IMG/VR virus record: IMGVR_UViG_3300022913_000007
Location: 1-22,709 of that record
DNA from: a virus
DNA length: 22,709 nucleotides
Reading direction: 5' to 3' (one strand)
Shown here in pieces: positions 16,584 to 22,028 of the stretch (the first letter of the stretch is position 1; each line of letters opens with the position of its first letter). The position numbers and the translations under genes are program-made. The notes beneath the pieces are model-generated. The model did not search any database, was not told the DNA's origin, and saw only the letters and a list, made by a program, of their open reading frames with translations.

Positions 16584-17395
16584 TATTGGTTATCTTTTAA
16601 CCACATCATTAAAGATGTTACTTCATCTTTTAAATATGGAAGTTCATAAATTTTTATATCTTCTAATACAGGCTCGCCATTTACATGCTCATTTATAGGA
16701 TATCCATTTTTATCCTCTCCAACTTTCTTAAACTTTACATGCTGAATAATAAGTTTACCTACTTTAAGTTTAGGGTTATGCTTTTTAATAATATACGCAT
16801 AAATACTGAGTTGTAAGTTATAATGATTAAGATTACAATCATCTAAATGATTAACTGGTCTAAACATTTTGTTTGTTATACCCTCCCAGTTTGTAAATCC
16901 TTTCTCTTTTATTTCTTTATTTGTCTTGTAATCTGTAATATTTATTTTACCATTTACAATTTCTACTAAATCAGCTTGACCACAAACTCCTAATGATTTT
17001 AAATAAACTAAATGTTCAGGATATACACCATCAGAAACCTTCTGTTCTGGTGCTATTTTAGTTCCTTTATTATCAACAATAGGTTTGATGATAGGAACTT
17101 CCACACCTTCTCTACCTATTGTATTTAGATCTAACATATCAGATTCTCTTTGGTTATGATAAAAGTTACCTAGTTTGATTGCTCTATCCGTCTCACCATC
17201 CCATGCTGCTATGATTTCTTTTGGAGTCATACCATACCACTTAGATCTTTTATTTTTAGATGATTTCTTTGCTTGACCATCTCTATCAAACTTAGGTTTA
17301 AATTTACCCACCAAAGAAGTGACGCTAGTCCATTTTATTTTTTCTTCTGTTGTGCTTTCATACACATGTCCTTCTTCTATAAATTTTAGTCCCAT
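16583..17395 (-). CDS. PD-(D/E)XK nuclease (RecB/Cas4-like exonuclease)
   Basis: The 270-residue product (ATG at 17395; an upstream TTG would add eight residues) has the core of the PD-(D/E)XK nuclease superfamily. GNFYH ends in His80. VCGQADLVEIV carries Asp142, and NITDYKTNK holds Asp155 and Lys157. The helix NLQLSIYAYI (Gln195) corresponds to the Q-x-x-x-Y motif of RecB and Cas4-type exonucleases. There are no iron-sulphur cysteines of the Cas4 kind. The Lys-rich stretch at 40-55 could bind DNA. It probably trims or recombines phage DNA and would act on replication or packaging intermediates. It sits between a zinc protein and small genes upstream of terL, so it is expressed late. Confidence 0.82.
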   Translation of the reverse strand: MGLKFIEEGHVYESTTEEKIKWTSVTSLVGKFKPKFDRDGQAKKSSKNKRSKWYGMTPKEIIAAWDGETDRAIKLGNFYHNQRESDMLDLNTIGREGVEVPIIKPIVDNKGTKIAPEQKVSDGVYPEHLVYLKSLGVCGQADLVEIVNGKINITDYKTNKEIKEKGFTNWEGITNKMFRPVNHLDDCNLNHYNLQLSIYAYIIKKHNPKLKVGKLIIQHVKFKKVGEDKNGYPINEHVNGEPVLEDIKIYELPYLKDEVTSLMMWLKDNQ

Positions 17396-17473
17396 AGTTA
17401 TGCTATTGTTGTATACCAATAAGAATTTGTTTCACCAATAGTAATATTAGTAACATGGTCATTGTATACATAG

Positions 17474-17809
17474 TTAATTATTAAATTCTTCACCTTCTAT
17501 TTGTTTAGTTATTATTTCTTCTTGTTCTTCTGTTGTATATGCATCCCAATATCCTTTAGGGCATTCTGAAGATAAAGATCTTACTTTAAAGCTTAAGCTA
17601 CATCCACAATCTCCACAACACGGTTGGGTACCTGGTGCAATACATTTATCTCCTCCAGCATCAAACAAAGAACACTTTACACATATTTGAAATCTATCAG
17701 TTGCTACTGCTTCAACATGCTCTTTTTTAAAAATGCTATTCTTAATTCCTTCTGCAATTTTATCAGCATTTTTAAATACGTCAAGATACTTACTCCATTT
17801 ACCTTTCAT
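17474..17809 (-). CDS. Zinc-binding protein with CGC-type cluster
   Basis: The 111-residue product has eight cysteines: 43, 46, 56, 64, 65, 68, 70 and 83, in the order CxxC, C, CCxxCxC, C. The core CGDCGCSLSFKVRS, followed by ECPKGYW, is a pattern I recognise from small zinc proteins in many phages. The N-terminal 30 residues form a basic helix and the last 20 are acidic. It overlaps the HU/IHF-like gene by 11 bases and lies just before the nuclease. It may be a DNA-associated accessory factor; no enzyme motif is present. Confidence 0.75.
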   Translation of the reverse strand: MKGKWSKYLDVFKNADKIAEGIKNSIFKKEHVEAVATDRFQICVKCSLFDAGGDKCIAPGTQPCCGDCGCSLSFKVRSLSSECPKGYWDAYTTEEQEEIITKQIEGEEFNN

Positions 17810-18155
17810 TTCTAAACTTCTTTTTTTCTTTAATATCTTTTTGTATTTGATCCATTGCTATTTCCATTTGTCTTATTTTTTTAGATACATCTTCACTTTT
17901 TGCATATCCATTATAAGTTCTTTTAGCTATGTTACCCAACAGACTTTTGTTTTTGAGGATAGCATTTTCTAACTTATTTATTCTTAGTTCAAACGTACCT
18001 AATCCTTCCACATAAACTCTAGGGAATGATATATCTGATAATGACTTCCTTACCTTAGAGTAATAAAAAGAAATAAAGTCATCTACAACTTGCTCATGTA
18101 CTCCTACCTCTTCAGCAATACCTTTTTTAAAATCTTTATGAGACTTGGGATACAT
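17799..18155 (-). CDS. HU/IHF-like DNA-binding protein
   Basis: The 118-residue protein matches the N-terminal part of the HU/IHF family: a helical start (FKKGIAEEVGVHEQVVDDF), helix two (YYSKVRKSLSD), then the strand-turn-strand VYVEGLGTFELR, which is the family's GxGTF signature. The usual beta-arm with its Arg and Asn-Pro tip is not evident. Instead there is a helical, Lys-rich extension ending in a coiled coil (KIRQMEIAMDQIQKDIKEKK). IHF-like genes are a conserved feature of crAss-like phages. The protein would bend or coat DNA during replication, packaging or transcription. It overlaps both neighbours (20 and 11 bases), so it is tightly co-translated. Confidence 0.72.
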   Translation of the reverse strand: MYPKSHKDFKKGIAEEVGVHEQVVDDFISFYYSKVRKSLSDISFPRVYVEGLGTFELRINKLENAILKNKSLLGNIAKRTYNGYAKSEDVSKKIRQMEIAMDQIQKDIKEKKKFRNER

Positions 18156-18507
18156 TGCCTAAGATTTTATAATCAAGTAATACTAAACCTTCTGACTGAA
18201 CATTAATATCTTTATTTAAAGAAATTGTTTTTTTATTATTACCATCTTTGATTAGTAATCCCTTTTTCTCAGCCTTTGTTATTGCATTTCTAGCTGATTG
18301 TGGGCTTTTAAATATATTTTTAGATACTAGGTCCAAACAGAATTTAGTAAGCTCTACACCTTTATTCTTTGCTAGTTCACATAAAAACTTAATATCTGAA
18401 TTAGATATTATTATATCATTAAAAAAACAGTACGTAAGTATTTGATACTTTATTGATGAATCAATACTTACTTTCAATTTTAAATCTACTTTATTTACTA
18501 ACGCCAT
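18136..18507 (-). CDS. Winged-helix-like small protein, possible regulator
   Basis: The 123-residue product has a helical middle (ISNSDIKFLCELAKNKG) and then SPQSARNAITKAEKKGLLIKDGNNKKTISLN. That pattern, a recognition-type helix followed by a glycine turn and a two-strand wing, is typical of winged-helix DNA-binding folds. The last 20 residues are hydrophobic and strand-like. It starts within the stop of the amidase gene (TAATG at 18507) and overlaps the HU/IHF-like gene by 20 bases. It may be a transcription regulator of late genes or a DNA-packaging factor such as a small terminase; neither is shown by the sequence. Confidence 0.65.
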   Translation of the reverse strand: MALVNKVDLKLKVSIDSSIKYQILTYCFFNDIIISNSDIKFLCELAKNKGVELTKFCLDLVSKNIFKSPQSARNAITKAEKKGLLIKDGNNKKTISLNKDINVQSEGLVLLDYKILGNVSQVS

Positions 18508-19427
18508 TATAAACTCATTATCATATCAACCATGTCAGGATGAGGATATATATCTGACTTACCACTTCTAACATTTCCGTGAGTCAGTAATCCTTTTACC
18601 TTACCATAGTACGCATCTTCCTGAAAATCAAAACCTTTTGAAGGCCCGTACTTTTTGATATATTGTTTTAAACCTAATCTAATATCTATTTGATCTCTTT
18701 CAGCAACAAACTTAATCCACTTTTCAGTTTCTTTTATTTGTTTCTCAGAGTATGCATGCCATAATAGTTTACCTTTAAAAGCTTCTTGTAAACCTATCAC
18801 TTGTTCTCTTTGACACAATGATTTTACGTATGTTCTATTATTATTATCAAGATAACCCATATTACATATTTCTAATCCTACAGAATGACGGTTCATATAA
18901 CCAGAAGCAGTTCTTCCAAGGTGCCATCCTTGGCATCCTTCAGGAAATGCTTGAACCATAACTCCGTTATAATCATCATTTCCATTTCTATGGTTAATTC
19001 CACCTAATACAAATTCAGTAGCTACTCTCCCTCTGCTATCTCTTCCCCAGTGATCAATGCATCTATAAGGATTGTCATTACCTGCTGTGTGATGTAAAAA
19101 TACATACTCATTCTTAATAGGTCCTTTTAAGTATTCTCCTTCTGGTAGATAATGTTTATGTATTATCTGATTAAAAGGAGTATTAAAGTATTGCTTAGAT
19201 GAATCAGTATCTTCATCAATATCTTCTGTTACTTGTGGTCCCTTTTGAAGTAAAATAGCCCATGTATCAGAACCTACAATACCATCAGAAGCTAAACTGT
19301 GAGATAATTGAAATCTAATTACATGCTTTTCTGTTTTAGGTCCAAATACTCCATCAGGAGAGATCATTAACTTTTGCTGTAAAGTTTTTACATCATTGCC
19401 CGTATCACCTTTTTTTAGCAGTCTCAT
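18507..19427 (-). CDS. Endolysin: peptidoglycan-binding domain plus N-acetylmuramoyl-L-alanine amidase
   Basis: The 306-residue enzyme cleaves the bond between muramic acid and the stem peptide to release progeny. Residues 1-62 form a PG_binding_1 domain (GDTGNDVKTLQQKL; SPDGVFGPKT; DGIVGSDTW). Residues about 100-300 form an Amidase_2-type zinc hydrolase. FLHHTAG (His112/113) and THGNVRSGKSD (His283, Lys290, Asp292) supply zinc ligands and the catalytic lysine region, with GWHLG (His169) and SVGLEICN (Glu186) in between. There is no signal peptide, so a holin is needed or it is carried in the virion. The gene follows the 100-codon gene by one base. An unidentified small membrane protein at 20065-20229 could be its partner. 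Confidence 0.9.
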   Translation of the reverse strand: MRLLKKGDTGNDVKTLQQKLMISPDGVFGPKTEKHVIRFQLSHSLASDGIVGSDTWAILLQKGPQVTEDIDEDTDSSKQYFNTPFNQIIHKHYLPEGEYLKGPIKNEYVFLHHTAGNDNPYRCIDHWGRDSRGRVATEFVLGGINHRNGNDDYNGVMVQAFPEGCQGWHLGRTASGYMNRHSVGLEICNMGYLDNNNRTYVKSLCQREQVIGLQEAFKGKLLWHAYSEKQIKETEKWIKFVAERDQIDIRLGLKQYIKKYGPSKGFDFQEDAYYGKVKGLLTHGNVRSGKSDIYPHPDMVDMIMSL

Positions 19428-19428
19428 G

Positions 19429-19731
19429 TTATTCTACATTAGTTGCTGCTTTCTCCATTGCGGCTTTGAACTCTTTCTCATCTTCTGATGGACCTTCTGC
19501 ACTTTGTTGTTGGGCTGCAGCTTGTGCCATAAAGATTTGAGCTTGCAGTCTTTCTGCTCTAGCTTTATCAATGGTAGCTAATAACTCCTCATATTCTGCT
19601 TGAACAGTAAGATGTGGGATGTTGTCTTTGTAAAATGCTGTAATTTCTTCTCTACGGCTAGCTAACTCTTCTTTTGTTAACTGAGGATCTTTATCCTGAA
19701 GTTCAGGATTTAATTTTTTAACGTCTGACAT
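19429..19731 (-). CDS. Small helical protein (100 residues), function unknown
   Basis: The product is almost entirely helical and charged: PELQDKDPQLTKEELASRRE, then EYEELLATIDKARAERLQAQ and an Ala/Gln-rich segment, ending acidic. It likely forms a coiled coil and has no membrane segment. Its start is supported by TTAAAACCAA six bases upstream and by a near-consensus Bacteroidota promoter. It heads the transcription unit that includes the amidase. It may be an assembly factor or a small virion protein; no family is recognised. Confidence 0.7.
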   Translation of the reverse strand: MSDVKKLNPELQDKDPQLTKEELASRREEITAFYKDNIPHLTVQAEYEELLATIDKARAERLQAQIFMAQAAAQQQSAEGPSEDEKEFKAAMEKAATNVE

Positions 19732-19736
19732 TTCTT

Positions 19737-19746
19737 TTGGTTTTAA
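19737..19746 (-). promoter_or_regulatory. Conserved pre-start leader box TTAAAACCAA
   Basis: This lies six bases before the ATG at 19731 and matches the boxes before the starts at 7061 and 10399. The three boxes precede genes that each follow a promoter-like element or an intergenic gap. Confidence 0.45.
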
Positions 19747-19761
19747 AGTTAAACATTAGTA

Positions 19762-19791
19762 CAAATATATACAAATAGTTTAAATTTCAAA
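19762..19791 (-). promoter_or_regulatory. Bacteroidota-type promoter TTTG-N18-TATATTTG
   Basis: On the minus strand TTTG (19791-19788) is followed after 18 bases by TATATTTG (19769-19762), an exact TAnnTTTG -7 box. The spacing is one base short of the usual 19-21. The ATG at 19731 lies 31 bases downstream, giving a short leader. This is the best promoter match in the window and would drive the 100-codon gene, the endolysin and the following genes. Confidence 0.55.
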
Positions 19792-19810
19792 AGTTTAAAG
19801 ACGTTTTATT

Positions 19811-20062
19811 TTATTCCGGTGGAAATAACGGATTTTTTTCCATAAGGTTCATCATATCAACTAGATCCGATTTGATGTACGTTTTAAAGTTGATAGCATA
19901 ATTTTCTACTGGCCAATTATCATTATCAATAGTAGTACTGTCTGGTGTAATAAATGGTGAGCTATTACCAACTGTTTTGTAAAACGTATAAGTTTGAGGA
20001 TCACAACATGTGTCCTGTATTTGTTTAGTAAATCCTAATTCTATTAAATCTGCTTCTGTCAT
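19811..20062 (-). CDS. Small hypothetical protein (83 residues)
   Basis: The product is acidic and soluble, with a Cys-Cys pair near the N terminus (IQDTCCDPQTYTFYKTVG), a strand-rich middle and a C-terminal helix with ALDMM-like hydrophobics (KSDLVDMMNLMEKNPLF). I do not recognise it. It begins two bases after the stop of the 54-codon membrane-type gene and is the last gene before the promoter at 19762-19791, so it ends the small-gene cluster. No terminator is evident in the 79-base gap. Confidence 0.65.
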   Translation of the reverse strand: MTEADLIELGFTKQIQDTCCDPQTYTFYKTVGNSSPFITPDSTTIDNDNWPVENYAINFKTYIKSDLVDMMNLMEKNPLFPPE

Positions 20063-20064
20063 GA

Positions 20065-20229
20065 CTATTTATTTTTGCATTCCTTCTTATGGCTAAACCA
20101 ACCTCCACACTTGCATTTGATATAATATACTGCAGTAGTAACTACTGGTGCTGACGCAACTGCTGTAAATATATTTGGGTGCCAATGCTCTCCACATATG
20201 CCTAATGTATGTTTTATGACTTCAATCAT
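20065..20229 (-). CDS. Short membrane/zinc-type protein with CGEHWHPN motif (54 residues)
   Basis: This short frame begins with the ATG at 20229, immediately after the stop of the upstream basic-protein gene (TAA then ATG), and ends in TAG at 20065. The product starts MIEVIKHTLGICGEHWHPN, continues with a hydrophobic stretch of about 17 residues (22-37) that could cross a membrane, and ends with a CKCGGWF and a final Cys at 51. The CGE-x-H-P motif before a membrane segment is something I recall in small marine phage proteins of unknown role. Four cysteines and three histidines could bind zinc. Its size, hydrophobic segment and nearness to the endolysin make a holin-like role possible but unproven. 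Confidence 0.65.
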   Translation of the reverse strand: MIEVIKHTLGICGEHWHPNIFTAVASAPVVTTAVYYIKCKCGGWFSHKKECKNK

Positions 20230-20484
20230 TTACCTTCTAGACTTAGCACCAGAACATTTCCATCTTTTACGAGATAGATTGTTTGGTGTATTTGGATCAT
20301 TTCTTTTTTTCTCAGATACTCTTTTTTTAATACCTAAACTTCTAGCACAGTAACTATCTCCTTTTGATGTACCAGGTTTTACTCTTGGTCCACCACCTTT
20401 AGCTTTTCCAGCTTGTCCGTAACTTACTTTCTTACCAGACTTAGTTACTTTAACTTTTGCTTTTCCTTTTCTTGGTGTTGCCAT
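20230..20484 (-). CDS. Small, very basic protein (DUF6321-like)
   Basis: The 84-residue product is rich in Lys, Arg and Gly. It has a GGGPRVKPGTSKGDSYCARS core and ends NNLSRKRWKCSGAKSRR. The core and the NxLSRKxWxC ending match what I recall as the DUF6321 type of small proteins from marine phages and large viruses. It starts at the stop of the upstream gene (TAATG at 20484). High charge and small size suggest DNA or RNA binding, perhaps packaged with the genome. The family name is from memory and unverified. Confidence 0.72.
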   Translation of the reverse strand: MATPRKGKAKVKVTKSGKKVSYGQAGKAKGGGPRVKPGTSKGDSYCARSLGIKKRVSEKKRNDPNTPNNLSRKRWKCSGAKSRR

Positions 20485-20726
20485 TATCTTTTCTTTCCTT
20501 TATGTAAACCGTGGCTTGCGTGTTGTTTACCTTTCTTAGTGGCTGCCCTTTTCTTTGCGTTTGCTGCTGCTAATTTCTTTTTACCCTCCTTAGTACTTTT
20601 GAGTTTAGATATAGTCTTAGAGGGTGCGTATACTTCTCCAGTTTCAGAAGACTTCTTTCCGCTTGCCGTTCTCCATTTCTGTTTAGTCCATCTACTTAGG
20701 CTTTTTTGTTGTTTAGTCTTTGCCAT
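20484..20726 (-). CDS. Small, very basic protein (DUF5872-like)
   Basis: The 80-residue product begins KTKQQKSLSRWTKQKWRTAS, continues GEVYAPSKTISKLKST, and ends with a Lys/Ala-rich helix and GKQHASHGLHKGKKR. SLxRWTKQKWRT and xYxPSKxIxxL are, in my recollection, features of the DUF5872 type found in aquatic phages and giant viruses. It is coupled by TAATG to both neighbours. A nucleic-acid-binding role is inferred from charge only. Confidence 0.72.
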   Translation of the reverse strand: MAKTKQQKSLSRWTKQKWRTASGKKSSETGEVYAPSKTISKLKSTKEGKKKLAAANAKKRAATKKGKQHASHGLHKGKKR

Positions 20727-20920
20727 TACTTCTTCGTTTTATATCCTCCTCCGTTAGCTTTGTAACGTTTAGCTAGCATTTGAGCTTTACGTGCAGACCA
20801 TTGTCCAGCACCTCCACCTTTACTTCCTGCTTTGATTGAATTAAATAATCTTTTACGCATTTCCGGTTTTGTGTAATTACCCGAACTATTTACAGTACTT
20901 TTTTTCTTTTTTGTTGCCAT
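20726..20920 (-). CDS. Small basic protein with SGNYTKPEMRKRLF motif
   Basis: The 64-residue product begins with a Lys run, then SSGNYTKPEMRKRLFNSIKA, then GGGAGQWSARKAQMLAKRYK, and ends GGGYKTKK. This type is one I recall from many marine phages, often beside the other two basic proteins here. It is coupled to the next gene (TAATG at 20726) and begins three bases after the stop of the upstream acidic gene. Likely binds nucleic acid; role unknown. Confidence 0.75.
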   Translation of the reverse strand: MATKKKKSTVNSSGNYTKPEMRKRLFNSIKAGSKGGGAGQWSARKAQMLAKRYKANGGGYKTKK

Positions 20921-20922
20921 TG

Positions 20923-21249
20923 TTACTCATTTATACTTTGTGGGTATATTTTATTTACGAGTTTCTGCAGCTTAGCACACTTCTCATAAGCTTCCTCTTC
21001 AATATAATAACTAATCATATTTTCTAATTCTTCTTGCATTGGCCCTTCAGTTGGATCAAATGCCATAACAGCTTCGCCCCCTTTTGTAAATTTATCAGTC
21101 AACAAGTCTTCAAATGTTATTTGATTAGTTAGCACTAAATAGGAATTGTTATATGCTGTCTCAAGCATTACTGCGTCTAGTTGCATTTGCTCTATTTCAG
21201 TCAGTCCATTTTTATTATCCTCCCCACTGTTGTCATCCCAATTTGCCAT
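20923..21249 (-). CDS. Small acidic protein with UVR-like C-terminal helices, first gene of the late block
   Basis: The 108-residue product is acidic. The N terminus is polar, the middle (ITFEDLLTDKFTKGGEAVMA) is mixed, and the C-terminal 35 residues (EELENMISYYIEEEAYEKCA then KLQKLVNKI) resemble the UVR helical hairpin seen in UvrB and some phage proteins. The resemblance is by eye. It is the first minus-strand gene after the divergent region and is followed by three strongly basic proteins, so it could be their acidic partner. A promoter-like element lies about 30 bases upstream. Confidence 0.68.
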   Translation of the reverse strand: MANWDDNSGEDNKNGLTEIEQMQLDAVMLETAYNNSYLVLTNQITFEDLLTDKFTKGGEAVMAFDPTEGPMQEELENMISYYIEEEAYEKCAKLQKLVNKIYPQSINE

Positions 21250-21275
21250 GTTTTCATTTTTAAGTTAAACTGCGT

Positions 21276-21292
21276 CTATAGAAACAATATAC
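21276..21292 (-). promoter_or_regulatory. Promoter-like element GTATATT-N5-TATAG for the leftward block
   Basis: The minus strand reads GTATATTGTTTCTATAG, ending 27 bases before the ATG at 21249. It has the same form and spacing as the element at 3887-3903. As the only such element between the rightward genes and the leftward block it is the natural first promoter of that block. Confidence 0.45.
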
Positions 21293-21423
21293 TAATTTTA
21301 TAAATCCTATAAAAATTTTTCCGTCATAACATACCCCCCACTTGAGTAAAAAAGTTTGTATACCCCCATCCCGGCCCTGGCAAAATTATATATTTAGCGT
21401 GCTTGAGATGCCATACTGAACTG

Positions 21424-21434
21424 CTCCCCACCTA
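21424..21434 (+). promoter_or_regulatory. Shared upstream box CTCCCCACCTA, copy 1
   Basis: This 11-base sequence lies 69 bases before the start at 21503 and recurs exactly at 21967-21977, 52 bases before the paralogous gene at 22029. It is C-rich in AT-rich surroundings, so chance identity is unlikely. It could be a promoter part or operator common to both genes. Confidence 0.5.
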
Positions 21435-21502
21435 GTGTTTGTGGTTGGGGGTACCCCTGTAATGTTCCACAATTTTAATTAATTTTTTAAATACTTTAAA
21501 TT

Positions 21503-21832
21503 ATGGTTTACTTTAGAAAACTAAACATCAATGAGTCAACTGGCTCAGCAACAATCATCGTGAGCTCAGCTCCAATGTCAAACAACAAGACTACTCTTGC
21601 TGGTCTGTCTGTTGCTACAAGAACACAAGGGAACATCTCCTTTGGTGTGTTATCTCTGATAGACCCTGAAACTAATCAGGTGATGAAGAGTTCTCATCCA
21701 ACAATCAAAGCTCTTGGGCAAAAGCTCAACCTTGGTGATGAGATGGCTGGCTTCAGGTTAAGTGAGCAAAAGGTAGTTAATCTACAGACTGGTGAAGAGA
21801 ACCAGAACCTGTTCTGGGTTGAACAAGCCTAA
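21503..21832 (+). CDS. Rightward paralog A, unknown family (109 residues)
   Basis: The product begins MVYFRKLNIN and is beta-rich: SATIIVSSAPM, then ISFGVLSLIDPETNQVMKS, HPTIKALGQKLN, and ends with LFWVEQA. There are no cysteines, no membrane segment and no enzyme motif. About 70 of 108 aligned residues equal the product at 22029-22364, counted by eye. The gene is less AT-rich than the late block (about 45% G+C in two sampled 60-base lines). It has its own terminator and lies opposite in direction to the late genes, so it belongs to an early or middle unit. Small size, single-gene unit and duplication suggest an abundant protein; a nucleic-acid-binding or host-takeover role would be a guess. 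Confidence 0.78.
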   Translation: MVYFRKLNINESTGSATIIVSSAPMSNNKTTLAGLSVATRTQGNISFGVLSLIDPETNQVMKSSHPTIKALGQKLNLGDEMAGFRLSEQKVVNLQTGEENQNLFWVEQA

Positions 21833-21840
21833 TCAGGAAC

Positions 21841-21870
21841 AAGGGGTGTGTGTAACAGCACACCTCTTTT
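21841..21870 (+). terminator. Rho-independent terminator after paralog A
   Basis: AAGGGGTGTG (21841-21850) pairs with CACACCTCTT (21859-21868), a 10-bp stem with one G-U pair, running straight into a short T tract. It begins nine bases after the stop codon. Confidence 0.8.
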
Positions 21871-21966
21871 AAACGTTCTACTGCTTTAGGGTATACATTT
21901 ACATCCTATTGCTATAGACCATACAATCCTATTGTATATATTCACTGCTTCCTTCCTCTTTCACTT

Positions 21967-21977
21967 CTCCCCACCTA
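21967..21977 (+). promoter_or_regulatory. Shared upstream box CTCCCCACCTA, copy 2
   Basis: Exact repeat of the box at 21424-21434, here followed by TAATACGTATAC and an AT-rich leader to the ATG at 22029. It lies between the terminator of paralog A and the start of paralog B, so it is where paralog B's promoter must be if transcription is separate. Confidence 0.5.
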
Positions 21978-22028
21978 TAATACGTATACATTTATACATA
22001 AAATAATTATTCATTAAATACATTTATT

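Larger units (their letters stand above)
21250..21502. other. Divergent intergenic region with C-rich boxes
   Basis: No gene is visible. The region separates leftward and rightward transcription. It holds the leftward promoter-like element near 21280, two direct ATACCCCC boxes (21331 and 21360), the sequence CTCCCCACCTA (21424-21434), and a perfect ten-base palindrome GGGGTACCCC (21448-21457) whose left side GGGGGTA is the inverse of the TACCCCC boxes. The C/G-rich tracts stand out from an AT-rich genome. An operator, a phage-specific promoter or a replication-linked site is possible. Confidence 0.6.

Noticed and set aside
16583-17395. Cas4 (CRISPR adaptation) identity for the PD-(D/E)XK protein
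   Set aside because: It lacks the iron-sulphur cysteines of Cas4 and there are no Cas1, Cas2 or repeat sequences nearby.
17396-17419. TTG start for the nuclease
   Set aside because: The ATG at 17395 is eight codons downstream and directly precedes the conserved part; nothing supports the TTG.
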